Below are positions 30,570 through 38,192 of a DNA stretch of 49,712 nucleotides, piece by piece. Both the position numbers and the translations under genes were made by a program. The notes under the pieces were generated by a model. That model was given only the letters and a program-made list of their open reading frames with translations, ran no database searches and was not told the origin of the DNA. Source of the DNA: Methylobacterium aquaticum (GTDB lineage: Bacteria > Pseudomonadota > Alphaproteobacteria > Rhizobiales > Beijerinckiaceae). Positions within the stretch are counted from its first letter, which is position 1; every line of letters starts with the position of its first letter. The stretch lies in assembly GCF_001043915.1 (NCBI RefSeq), contig NZ_LABX01000252.1:1-49712 (forward strand), read 5' to 3'.

Positions 30570-30756
30570 GCCCGAAGAATTCGTAAATCCATTCATTATC
30601 AGTAGTTTACTGGAGAGCCGCGGCGGCCGTCGGGCGGGAAGTCGCCGATCCCCCCTCTCCGTCGGCGGATTTCCGCCGATGATGACCGGAACCGTCCGCG
30701 TCTCCCGGGCCGGAGCCCAGCGGCCTTCCGCACCCGTCCGGCGCCGCTCAAGCCCG

Positions 30757-30785
30757 TTGACGCCGACGCTGGCGCCCTCTAAACG
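30757..30785 (+). promoter_or_regulatory. Promoter of tRNA-Leu copy 2
   Basis: TTGACG, 17-bp spacer, TAAACG, located 36 bp before the tRNA, in the same arrangement as copy 1. Confidence 0.7.
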
Positions 30786-30821
30786 AACGTCACCGGGACG
30801 CCGCTGAAGCGGCGCTTTCGG

Positions 30822-30906
30822 GCCCAGGTGGCGGAATTGGTAGACGCGCTGGTTTCAGGTACCAGTGGTGCAAGCCGTGGAGGTTCGAGTCCTCTCCTGG
30901 GCACCA
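30822..30906 (+). tRNA. tRNA-Leu (anticodon CAG), copy 2
   Basis: Identical over all 85 nt, including CCA, to the tRNA at 25258-25342. Upstream about 35 bp are near-identical, and a small hairpin (CAACACC/GGTGTTG) follows. The two copies are direct repeats 5,564 bp apart with the KgtP-DctBD module between them. Confidence 0.95.
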
Positions 30907-31075
30907 ACACCTTTGAGGTGTTGATGCCAGCCCCTTCGAGGGGATGAGCCTGATCACAGAGCACACTCAGATCGACGACCGCCGAGATCCCGTCCACTGG
31001 GATGCTGATATGAGCGAGATGTCGAACCGGTCTGGACCACGCCGCGTTGGGCTGCGCCAACCGGAGGACATGCCC

Positions 31076-31273
31076 ATGCCGCACAGCGACGATCGGCTCA
31101 CCGCCCGCCCCCACCTGACCCGCGGCGACGAGGACGAGGCCGCCGCCAAAGCCGGGGTGACGCCGGCCGACCACGAGGCCGCGCGGAAACCCGACGCCCT
31201 CGATCCCGGCACGAGCACGACCGGCGAGGAGCCGCGGCGCCGTCACGCTCCGGCAGGCGAAGGCGAGATCTGA
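31076..31273 (+). CDS. Small hypothetical protein
   Basis: A 65-residue, charged, Ala/Glu/Arg-rich, probably disordered protein (MPHSDDRLTARPHL...). ATG 31076 has GGAGGA about seven bases upstream; an ATG at 31070 is also in frame but too close to that site. No family is recognised. It ends just before the palindromic element at 31274. Composition is compatible with a small soluble stress-type protein, but this could be a chance frame. Confidence 0.45.
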   Translation: MPHSDDRLTARPHLTRGDEDEAAAKAGVTPADHEAARKPDALDPGTSTTGEEPRRRHAPAGEGEI

Positions 31274-31520
31274 TACCAACGGTCGAAAGAAAACGATCTT
31301 TGGTTCCGTTCTCCAATTTTCGCTAAGCCTTTGGCTTAGAGCGCTTCACGATCGCGTTGCAATCGCGAAGCTTCTCTCGCTGTTTGATTTTGCCGCATTT
31401 TCTACGACGAACCGGTATCCGCTTGGTCGGACAATGCTCTGGTATCGAAAATTGGAGATGGTTCATCGGTCCGATGCGTCAGCATCTTGGCCCGATGGTC
31501 AGCATCTTGGCCCGATGGTA
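31274..31520. repeat. Palindromic element, family II, copy A, interrupted by a family I repeat
   Basis: The outer element begins TACCAACGGTC and ends CCCGATGGTA, resembling the ends of 48981-49150. Its inner arms TCTCCAATTTTCG (about 31311-31323) and CGAAAATTGGAGA (about 31445-31457) are a perfect 13-bp inverted repeat. Between them sits a full family I repeat (31338-31440). The right end carries a 20-bp tandem duplication (31478-31497 and 31498-31517). No coding content. Confidence 0.8.
31338..31440. repeat. 103-bp intergenic repeat, family I, copy 2 (nested)
   Basis: Starts AGAGCG and ends TGCTCT, same length as and aligned end to end with 6266-6368. It lies in the loop of the larger palindromic element, so it either inserted there or forms part of a composite repeat. 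Confidence 0.85.
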
Positions 31521-31672
31521 TGACATGACGGCGTGGGGGCCCGTCCGCCGGCCCTCCTGCTCCGGGCTCCCGTCGTGGTAGGGCGGGCTTGAGCCCCGAT
31601 CCTCCCATCCCCCGTTCGGTGAGCCCCGACGCAGTTCCCCCTGCCTGTCCGGGCAACCGCAGGTCCCCCCAC

Positions 31673-32794
31673 ATGGATGCCATCGCCCCTCCCCTGCCGT
31701 GCCAGCGGCACCTGTTCGAGGTGCCGGACGACATCAGCTACCTCGACGCGGCGGCGTGGTCGCCGCTGCCCCGGTCTGTCCGCGAAGCGGGAGAGGCGGG
31801 CCTGCTGGTGAAGAGCCGGCCCTGGGCGCACCCGCGCGAGGCGGTCCCGGCTCAGGCCGAGCGAGCGCGGGCGGCGGCGGCCCGGCTCATTGGCGCGGCC
31901 ACGGACGACGTGGCGATCGTGGGGTCGGTGAGCCACGCGATGGCCACCGTCGCGGCGAACTTGGCCGTTGTGCCAGGCGGGCGCGTGCTGCGCGTCGCCG
32001 ACGAGTTCCCGTCGCTGTGCTACGCCTTCGACCGGCTCGCCCGTGCGACTGGCCTGATCGTCGAGGAGGTCTCCCGTCCCGAGGACGGCGACTGGACGGC
32101 GGCCCTGCTGGCGGCGATCGGACGCGCCGGGGCTCCGCCTCTGGCGATCGCGACCCTGACCCCGTTGCATTGGACCGATGGCGGGCTGATCGATCTCGAC
32201 CGGCTCGCGCCGGCCGTCCACGCCGCGGGGGCCGCCCTGGTGATCGATGCGACCCAGGCGGCGGGGGTTCTACCGGTGGATGTGGGCCGCTGGCGCCCCG
32301 ACTTCCTCGCCTTCCCGACCTACAAGTGGACGCTTGGTCCCTACGCACTCGCCTTCCTGTACGCCGCTCCGCATCGGCAGGACGGTGTCCCGATCGAGGA
32401 GAATACCGGCAACCGCTCGCCCGCGTCAGGCGCCCGGCGCTACGACCGGGGCGAGTTGAACGATCCGGTCCTGTTGCCGATGGCGGCAACCGGGTTGGAA
32501 CTGGTCCTGTCCTGGGACGTGCCGGCGGTGGCGGACCGGCTGCGTCGCCTCACCGATCGACTGGCCGAGGACCTCGTCGGCCTCGGACTCGCCGCGGCGG
32601 CGGCGCACCTGCGCGCGCCGCACATCGTCGGGCTGCGCGCGCCAGGCGGCGTGCCCCCCGGCCTGACGGATCGCCTGCGGCGAGACGGCGTCTATGCGAG
32701 CGAACGGTCCGGGGCGCTGCGTCTCAGCCCGCATGTCTGGGCCGACGAGCGTGACGTCGAACGCTGCGTGGCGGCATTGCGCCGCTCCCTGTAG
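31673..32794 (+). CDS. Class V aminotransferase (cysteine desulfurase-like fold)
   Basis: A 373-residue PLP enzyme. YLDAAAWSPLP is the N-terminal substrate segment, VIDATQAAGVLPVDV holds the PLP-ring Asp, and FPTYKWTLGPYALAFLY contains the Schiff-base Lys. The later ENTGNRSPASGARRYDRGELN region is typical of the IscS/kynureninase/isopenicillin-epimerase-like branch. No Cys-containing desulfurase loop is seen, so desulfurase activity is not claimed; the substrate is unknown. ATG 31673 gives the best N terminus. The gene stands alone next to IS remnants. Confidence 0.85.
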   Translation: MDAIAPPLPCQRHLFEVPDDISYLDAAAWSPLPRSVREAGEAGLLVKSRPWAHPREAVPAQAERARAAAARLIGAATDDVAIVGSVSHAMATVAANLAVVPGGRVLRVADEFPSLCYAFDRLARATGLIVEEVSRPEDGDWTAALLAAIGRAGAPPLAIATLTPLHWTDGGLIDLDRLAPAVHAAGAALVIDATQAAGVLPVDVGRWRPDFLAFPTYKWTLGPYALAFLYAAPHRQDGVPIEENTGNRSPASGARRYDRGELNDPVLLPMAATGLELVLSWDVPAVADRLRRLTDRLAEDLVGLGLAAAAAHLRAPHIVGLRAPGGVPPGLTDRLRRDGVYASERSGALRLSPHVWADERDVERCVAALRRSL

Positions 32795-32886
32795 CGCACC
32801 GGCAGCAGCCGCGAGAAGCAGGCGCCTGTCGCGGTCGGCACCAGAAAAATCGCCCGCAAGCCATTGCTTCTGCAATTCTACTTCTA

Positions 32887-33619
32887 AGAGCCTGTTTGAG
32901 TGCGTCTGCCGGTCCCCCTCTCTCTCCTGTGAGATGAACATGGGGTCCGCCTGGTTGGGCGGAGAGATCAGATGTGGGCGGACCGGCATCGAACGCGCCA
33001 CGAGACGCGCCTGAAGGATGTCGTTGCTAAGACCGGCCTGTGGACGAGACGGCTCGCTTCCTGGAGCGCGCCGATCCGCCCCGCAGCCCGAGCGCGACGC
33101 CCGCGCGCAAGATCGTCGCGGCGATCGCCTGGCATGTGCGGGTCGGGGGCGCCTGGCGGGCCCTGCCAGAGAGCGTCGTGCCCTGCCGCACGGTCTACGG
33201 CTGGTTCCGGCGCTGGATCGAGAAACGGTTGTTCGAGATCCTGATGCGGGCCCTCGCCCGCCGCCAGCTGCGACGACGCGCTGCCGGCGCTGGATGCCGG
33301 CAAGGAGCCGTGGCAGAGGCTGCGCCTGGCGATCCTGGGTGGCGCCTTCACGGCCGAATGCTGCCAGGAGTGGTGCCACTGGCACGGCATGGGCCATCGC
33401 GTCGTCGAGACGCAGCCCGACCAGAAGAGCTTCGTCGTGCTTGAGCGGCGCTGGCTGGCAGAGCGCATCCTGGGATGGTTGGCCATTGGGGCGGCTTGCT
33501 GCGCGAGCGCGCCGGGCGCCTCGATGTCGCCACAGGACGCCTTGCCTGCGTCGCCTGGCTAATGGCGCTCAACGCTCTCAACAGCCAAGAGTAGCATAGA
33601 TCGCTCAAACAAACCCCAT
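32887..33619 (+). mobile_element. Degenerate IS5-like insertion sequence
   Basis: The segment contains a broken transposase and is bounded by imperfect inverted ends sharing TGTTTGAG (left about 32892-32899; right, on the other strand, about 33604-33611). At about 730 bp it is shorter than a complete IS5-type element, consistent with internal deletion. The exact ends are inferred. Confidence 0.6.
32972..33594 (+). pseudogene. IS5-family transposase, frameshifted and internally deleted
   Basis: Pieces in three frames join into one IS5-like protein: MWADRHRTRH at 32972; then KIVAAIAWHVRVGGAWRALP and TVYGWFRRWIEKRLFEIL from about 33100; then VVETQPDQKSFVVLERRWLAERILGWL from about 33390; then GLLRERAGRLDVATGRLACV to a stop at 33594. 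The conserved RRWxxER block that holds the catalytic Glu is kept, but the central DDE region is largely missing and several frameshifts are needed. It cannot be active. Confidence 0.75.
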
Positions 33620-33901
33620 TATCTCGAACTCAAGCCCGCATTCGAGGTCATCGCCGAAGAGATGGTCAAGGGTGACACGATAACGACCAAGATTATGACC
33701 ATGATCGATGTGATTGATCAGGCCAAAGGATCGAGAGGCCGTTAGCGCCTCGACGAGTTCTACATGAAAATTGTCCGTGAAACCACCTCTTAGGACGGGA
33801 TGAGAATTCCAGTCGGCACCGCCGCGCGGTCTGGACTGGCAATCTTCCATCATGGTAATCCCTCCAAGGGCATCACAACAGGAGGGACTACTGTGTATCA
33901 C
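33605..33901 (-). CDS. Hypothetical fragment truncated by the IS5-like end
   Basis: A 98-codon frame whose C-terminal half (FGLINHIDHGHNLGRYRV, then FGDDLECGLEFEIMGFV) looks protein-like. Its stop codon lies within the TGTTTGAG end of the IS5-like element, suggesting that the insertion cut off the original C terminus. No family is recognised. The first codons overlap the methyltransferase start on the other strand, so the true start is uncertain and the frame may be chance. Confidence 0.3.
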   Translation of the reverse strand: MIHSSPSCCDALGGITMMEDCQSRPRGGADWNSHPVLRGGFTDNFHVELVEALTASRSFGLINHIDHGHNLGRYRVTLDHLFGDDLECGLEFEIMGFV

Positions 33902-34786
33902 GCTCCGATTTCTAACAGAAATCGCAAGATGACATTAGGTCTCCCCCTCGAAAATTATCGCGGTCTCGAAATCGGAGCCCTCAATAATCCCATCATTCCC
34001 GCCGGACAGGGAAAGATGGATTATGTTGATTACACAGATTGCACTGGTCTAAAGGAACAGCACAGGGCCCTGCCGGAGCGTGTGGCCGGTATCGTCGACG
34101 TCGATTACGTCTGGACCGGAAGCGGCTCGCTCGCGGACGTCGTCGGCTCCAGGGATGTCTATGACGCCATCATCGCCAGTCATGTTATCGAGCACGTCCC
34201 AAACACGCTAGGTTGGTTTCGCGGCGTCATGGACGTCCTGAAGCCTGGCGGGTATTTCAATCTCGCAATCCCTGATTGTCGGTACACATTCGATATCAAC
34301 TGCCCTGTCAGCACGATCGGTCAGATGATCGAGGCCGACATGTGCAACTATCGATATCCGAGCATCCGTCAGATGTTCGATCACTGCGTTGCCATCGCGA
34401 AGATCGAGCCAGGTGAGATCTGGCGTACTCCGATCGACAAATCAAAGGTTGAGCCATACAACGGTGAGTATGCTTTATGGCTCGCCGAAAGTCAAGCCAA
34501 ATCCATCTTCGAGAATGGCACCTACGTCGACAGCCACTGTTGGATATACACGCCTGATAGCTTCCTTCGCCTGATCAGGCAGGCATCTCTGCTCGGTCGC
34601 TTCGAATACGAGTTGGTCAATTTTCACAACACCGGACAGGGAGAGTTCGAATTCTTTGTGTCGTTTATGAAGCCGACCGAAATCATAGATGCGCACGACT
34701 TCAAGATGAGGCAGTGCTACGCGATCGACGTGAGACTCAATCAACTTGCCGAGATGAGAAGACTTGCCAAGCTCGCCGCCGAATAA
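33893..34786 (+). CDS. SAM-dependent methyltransferase-like protein, low GC
   Basis: A 297-residue protein with a class I methyltransferase core: LEIGALNNPIIP (motif I), YDAIIASHVIEHVPNTLGWF (motif IV) and VMDVLKPGGYFNLAIPD (post-motif). Such proteins occur in glycan, capsule or LPS loci, but the target here is unknown. GTG 33893 is chosen because GGAGGG lies six bases upstream; other in-frame starts are ATG 33800 and ATG 33929. The gene is visibly less GC-rich, with many A/T third positions, unlike its neighbours, and lies between two transposase remnants: probable horizontal acquisition. Confidence 0.82.
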   Translation: MYHAPISNRNRKMTLGLPLENYRGLEIGALNNPIIPAGQGKMDYVDYTDCTGLKEQHRALPERVAGIVDVDYVWTGSGSLADVVGSRDVYDAIIASHVIEHVPNTLGWFRGVMDVLKPGGYFNLAIPDCRYTFDINCPVSTIGQMIEADMCNYRYPSIRQMFDHCVAIAKIEPGEIWRTPIDKSKVEPYNGEYALWLAESQAKSIFENGTYVDSHCWIYTPDSFLRLIRQASLLGRFEYELVNFHNTGQGEFEFFVSFMKPTEIIDAHDFKMRQCYAIDVRLNQLAEMRRLAKLAAE

Positions 34787-35106
34787 ATCTCGGCCTTGGT
34801 GTTGGCGTCGACCATGATCGAGACCAGACGCCTGGCAGTGGGACGTATCCAGTAGCTGCCGTCGACCGCCGCCAGCTTGTTCCAGATCCGGTGGTCCCTC
34901 GACATCCTCGCGAAGAACCTGCGGATGGCGTAGCCACGCATCAGGCTCAGGATCGTGAACAGGACGGTGACGCCGACGTTCTGCCTCGGCGTCGCTTGAA
35001 TCCCCACCAGGGGGTTGAACACGAAGGACCCGGCCAACGAGATCACGAAGGCGACGCTCGTATTGGCCAGGACCTCCAGCGCGCTCATGGCCCGGGTCTG
35101 GCTCAC
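34741..35106 (-). CDS. DUF7220-like small membrane protein, possibly fused or truncated
   Basis: From GTG 35106 the product begins with SQTRAMSALEVLANTSVAFV and continues through two hydrophobic segments to a short basic end (IRRFFARM), resembling the roughly 70-residue DUF7220 proteins common in phages and mobile regions of Proteobacteria. The frame then runs about 50 residues longer and overlaps the 3' end of the convergent methyltransferase gene by 46 bp, so the C-terminal part may be a junction artefact. Function unknown. Confidence 0.5.
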   Translation of the reverse strand: MSQTRAMSALEVLANTSVAFVISLAGSFVFNPLVGIQATPRQNVGVTVLFTILSLMRGYAIRRFFARMSRDHRIWNKLAAVDGSYWIRPTARRLVSIMVDANTKAEIYSAASLASLLISAS

Positions 35107-35139
35107 CGGACGATCCCCGGGCCAGGCTTCGGAGCCCTG

Positions 35140-35441
35140 TTCGGCCGGAAGGCTGTACCGGCTGCGCTGGCGGATCAAGGATGTGTTCCGTACTCTCAAG
35201 CCCGACGGGCCGGTCTGGACGAAACCCAGCTGCGGGTGCCCGACAAGCTGTTCCGGCTGCGTGCCTTGGTGCTGGCGGCAGTGCGGATCCGGCAATGGGT
35301 GGATGTCCGCGACGGCAGCTTGCGACCGATGCAGGACGTGCCGAACCACGCCTGTCTGCTTGTGGCGGCAGAACTGGGGCGGGCCTCGCGAGGGCAGCAT
35401 GGCCCGCCTGCGAAACCTCACCCCGCTGGCAGCTTGAGATG
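35140..35441 (+). pseudogene. IS4-family transposase remnant, C-terminal part
   Basis: LYRLRWRIKDVFRTLK matches the YREK signature region of IS4-type transposases, but the catalytic Glu (Y-x2-R-x3-E) is Lys here. A frameshift near 35205 then moves to a frame reading GLDETQLRVPDKLFRLRALV and RPMQDV to PHPAGSLR, again IS4-like. The N-terminal two thirds, including both catalytic Asp residues, are missing. Related sequence may continue to about 35520. Confidence 0.7.
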
Positions 35442-35692
35442 ACTGCTGTGGATCGTGGCCCGCCAGGGCGGCTCAGCAGACTTGCGTCGGCAGGCCACCG
35501 CTTCGCCCGCTTAGGCTCTTGTTCTATCGCAGATTTTTGCCGCCGAAGCGGTGACCGCGTCGGCGAAATCGGCTTAGAATGCCCCCAACACGCCACCCGG
35601 CCCCAAGGTCGTCGCCGCGGCTGGGAGCGCGTCTCGGCCATGCTCGCCCGCGACTCACTTCCGTCAAGGCCGTCGCTCCGCAGGAGACCGCC

Positions 35693-35989
35693 ATGCCCTC
35701 GCCCGCCAGCCTCCTCCTTCCCGTTCTTCTTCTCCTCGGGGGCGCCGCCCCGGCCCACGCGATCTCGGACCGGCGCGACCAGCCGACCCAGGCTGACCTG
35801 CCCGACGGCACCCGCGGCGACGGGGCCGGGGTCGCCCCACCCCAGGCGATCACGCCCGACACGAAGGTGATGCCGGGTGAGACCGGGCTGAGCGGCGGCG
35901 CGCGCTCGCGGGCCAATCCTCTCGACCAGATCGAGCCCAAGGACCGGCGCGCCACGGGCGGCGGCGACGGGGCCGGCGACCGGCGTTGA
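35693..35989 (+). CDS. Small exported hypothetical protein
   Basis: A 98-residue protein with a clear signal peptide (MPSPASLLLPVLLLLGGAAPAHA, cleavage after AHA) and a short Pro/Gly/Asp-rich mature part without recognised domains. AGGAG lies six bases before ATG 35693. Small periplasmic proteins of this composition are common in Methylobacterium-like genomes; function unknown. Confidence 0.65.
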   Translation: MPSPASLLLPVLLLLGGAAPAHAISDRRDQPTQADLPDGTRGDGAGVAPPQAITPDTKVMPGETGLSGGARSRANPLDQIEPKDRRATGGGDGAGDRR

Positions 35990-36008
35990 GGCAACCGCGG
36001 CCGGCCGC

Positions 36009-36018
36009 TATGGTTAAC
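36009..36018. promoter_or_regulatory. Palindrome TGGTTAACCA upstream of the YidB-like gene
   Basis: A 10-bp perfect palindrome about 30 bp before the start at 36050. Each half contains TTAACCA, resembling a CtrA half-site (TTAACCAT). Binding is conjectural. Confidence 0.3.
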
Positions 36019-36049
36019 CACCCGCGCGGCACGCGCGAGGAGAGGTGCC

Positions 36050-36760
36050 ATGGGTCTGCTCGATCAGGTCATCGGTTCGGTGCTCGGCAACGTCCTCGGG
36101 GGCGGCAGCCGGCAGGAGGAGGAGCGCGACGGCGGTTCCGGGGGGATGTCGCCCCTGGTCAAGGCGCTGCTGATGCTGCTCGCCGCCAAGGCGATGCAGG
36201 GCGGCTTCGGCGACATCTTCGGCAGCGGCGAGCGGCCGGTGCCGCGGGGCGGCCGCGATGACGGATACGCCCCGGACCCGCACGGCTACGGCACGCCCGA
36301 TCCGCGTGACGCCGCGCCCGTCCCCCGGCGCGGCGAGGATCCGAACAATCCCTATTCCGATCTCGCCGGGATGCTCGACGGTCCCGGCGGCCCGGATGCC
36401 CCCTCCCCCAGCGGGATGCGCAACCCGTTCGACCAGAGCCCCGGCCCGTCTTCGCGCATGGACCGGGAGCAGCCCGAGGATGCGGCGGGGGGTGGCCTCG
36501 ACCAGCTCATCGACCGCTTCCGCCAAGGCGGTCTCGGGGAGCTGATCGAGTCGTGGATCGGCCCGGGTCACAACCGGTCGATCGCGCCGCACCAGCTCGC
36601 CCAGGCACTCGGTCCCGACACGGTCGAGACCCTGAGCCGCCAGACCGGGATGAACCGGGACGACCTGCTGGCGCAGCTCGCCCAGGTGCTGCCGGGCGTG
36701 ATCGACGGACTGACCCCGCAGGGCCGGCGCCCGAACCACGACGAGATGCGCGGCTGGTAA
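36050..36760 (+). CDS. YidB/DUF937-family protein
   Basis: A 236-residue soluble protein. The N terminus MGLLDQVIGSVLGNVLGGG and the C-terminal domain (GGLGELIESWIGPGHNRSI to QTGMNRDDLLAQLAQVLPGVIDGLTPQGRRP) match the YidB-like DUF937 family, which has no established biochemical role. The central about 90 residues are Gly/Pro/Asp-rich and likely disordered. A ribosome site GAGGAG precedes ATG 36050. Two hairpins follow the stop. Confidence 0.85.
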   Translation: MGLLDQVIGSVLGNVLGGGSRQEEERDGGSGGMSPLVKALLMLLAAKAMQGGFGDIFGSGERPVPRGGRDDGYAPDPHGYGTPDPRDAAPVPRRGEDPNNPYSDLAGMLDGPGGPDAPSPSGMRNPFDQSPGPSSRMDREQPEDAAGGGLDQLIDRFRQGGLGELIESWIGPGHNRSIAPHQLAQALGPDTVETLSRQTGMNRDDLLAQLAQVLPGVIDGLTPQGRRPNHDEMRGW

Positions 36761-36763
36761 AGC

Positions 36764-36784
36764 CGGCGCCCCGTCGGGGCGCCG
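36764..36784 (+). terminator. Terminator hairpin after the YidB-like gene
   Basis: A perfect 9-bp stem CGGCGCCCC/GGGGCGCCG with a 3-nt loop starts four bases after the stop codon and is followed by CTCTT. Confidence 0.7.
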
Positions 36785-36795
36785 CTCTTCGGATC

Positions 36796-36836
36796 AGCGG
36801 CCTCCCCGATCCCGCACCGGGATCGGGGAGGCCGCT
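36796..36836. terminator. Second, perfect 19-bp hairpin
   Basis: A perfect 19-bp inverted repeat (36796-36814 with 36818-36836) with a 3-nt loop CAC, followed by CTTGTCT. It lies 12 bp after the first hairpin; the tandem pair makes a strong transcription barrier. Confidence 0.75.
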
Positions 36837-37402
36837 CTTGTCTATGAGAAGGCGCCTGAGCCCGCCTGGCTGGCGAAGGGAGGCGCCCTTCGATGGCGAG
36901 ATCCTCCGGCGCGCCCCCGGATGTAACAGTGAAGAGATTCGCCACCGGCCGGGGCGGCCGATTCATCCGAGGCGGTGTCACGAATCATTTCTCTGGAAAA
37001 AGCGGGCCGAGCACCGCCTTCGACGGGGTCGGTGCGGGGGCGTGCCCGATGGTCGGCGACGGATCTCCGGAATGTTGCACGGAGGCAACAGCCTCACGGC
37101 ACGGCAGAAACCTTTCCAAACCCTTGATTTCAATCGATTCTGCGACCGCGCGTGGCCGCCCCGACACGGAGTGTGGCCGCGAGTGGACACCACGGCCCTC
37201 TGGATAACAAAAAATTAACCATTTCGGCGCGAAAGTCGTTTAAACAAACCATTAACCCGATCGCGCCTCACCGCGCGAGCCGACCATCGACGCAAGTCCA
37301 CTGCGAAGATCCGGCAAGCTTTGACAAATCAACGCGAGACAACCCCGTTGCCACTCGTGGCACCGGAACTGAACAACTCGTCTAAAAATCTTGGGGGCTG
37401 AC
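36837..37402 (+). promoter_or_regulatory. Long AT-rich upstream region of ftcR-like gene 1 with CtrA-like sites
   Basis: No convincing gene in 566 bp. From about 37200 the sequence becomes AT-rich. TTAACCAT lies at 37215-37222 and TTAA-N8-TTAAC at 37240-37256, close to the CtrA consensus TTAA-N7-TTAAC. CtrA commonly controls motility genes in alphaproteobacteria; direct control here is an inference. Confidence 0.45.
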
Positions 37403-38086
37403 GTGTACATCGTCGTCGACGAGCGGGAAAGCGTGGCCGCACACTATGTGGAAGGCTTCAGTGTGGAGGGCGTGGCAGCCCGGGGGCTGGACGTGCGGGA
37501 CGTCCGGACCTGGATCGACGCCACGCCGCCTCAGGACCTGGCGGCGGTCCAGGGCTTCCTGATCGGCGACTTCGCCGACCGGATGGCGTTCACGGCGGCG
37601 TTGCGCAGCCTGTCGGGCGCGCCGATCATCGCTCTCAACGAGACCCGCTCCCTCGAGCAGACCCTCGCGCTGTTCACCGCCGGAATTGACGACGTGGTGC
37701 GCAAGCCCGTGCATGTCCGCGAGATCATCGCCCGGGCCGGCGCGATCCGCCGCCGCACGAATCGCAGCGAGGCGAAGCCCGCGAGCACCCCGGACAAGAG
37801 CGGCCGCCTGACCGTCCACACCGACGGGCGCGATCCCGAGATCGACGGCCAGAGCCTGATGCTGCCCCGGCGCGAGCGCGACATCCTGGATTACCTCGCC
37901 CGCAACCGCGGCCGGCCGGTGACCAAGGGCCAGATCTTCAAGGCGGTCTATGGCGACCTCGATACCGCGGTCGACGAGAGCGTGGTCGAGGGCCACATCA
38001 GCAAGCTGCGCAAGAAGCTGCGGATGCGCCTCGGCTACGACCCGATCGAGGCCAAGCGCCTGGCCGGCTACACCTTCGTCGGTTGA
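37403..38086 (+). CDS. ftcR: FtcR-like OmpR-family flagellar regulator, copy 1
   Basis: A 227-residue transcription factor like Brucella FtcR / Sinorhizobium Rem, which activate flagellar genes. The N-terminal receiver-like domain begins MYIVVDERESVAAHY and has DDVVRKPVHVREI, but a canonical DxxMP phospho-site is not visible. The C-terminal winged helix is clear: LPRRERDILDYLARNRGRPV, then VVEGHISKLRKKLRMRLG. GTG 37403 is preferred (GGGGG five bases upstream and the family N terminus). It converges with flagellin gene 1, and a paralogue lies at 47928-48656. Confidence 0.87.
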   Translation: MYIVVDERESVAAHYVEGFSVEGVAARGLDVRDVRTWIDATPPQDLAAVQGFLIGDFADRMAFTAALRSLSGAPIIALNETRSLEQTLALFTAGIDDVVRKPVHVREIIARAGAIRRRTNRSEAKPASTPDKSGRLTVHTDGRDPEIDGQSLMLPRRERDILDYLARNRGRPVTKGQIFKAVYGDLDTAVDESVVEGHISKLRKKLRMRLGYDPIEAKRLAGYTFVG

Positions 38087-38114
38087 CCCCCCTCCCCGCC
38101 TGTGGTCGAGATGA

Positions 38115-38150
38115 CGAAAGCCCCGGGCGACCGAGCGCCCGAGGCTTCGT
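38115..38150. terminator. Bidirectional terminator between ftcR-like gene 1 and flagellin 1
   Basis: A GC-rich near-perfect hairpin (CGAAAGCCCCGGGCG pairing with GCGCCCGAGGCTTCG) sits in the 106-bp gap between the two convergent genes and can end transcription from both sides. Confidence 0.7.
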
Positions 38151-38192
38151 GATCGAAGGCGACGGCCGCCGGTGGGGCGGCGGTCGAGGATC

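Noticed and set aside
28974..30596. Minus-strand frame extending the DctB-like kinase across the transporter gene
   Set aside because: It is an out-of-frame shadow of the KgtP-like gene; the kinase has a normal N terminus at 28973.
36893..37207. Open frame upstream of ftcR-like gene 1
   Set aside because: No ribosome site, atypical composition, and it overlaps the AT-rich regulatory region.
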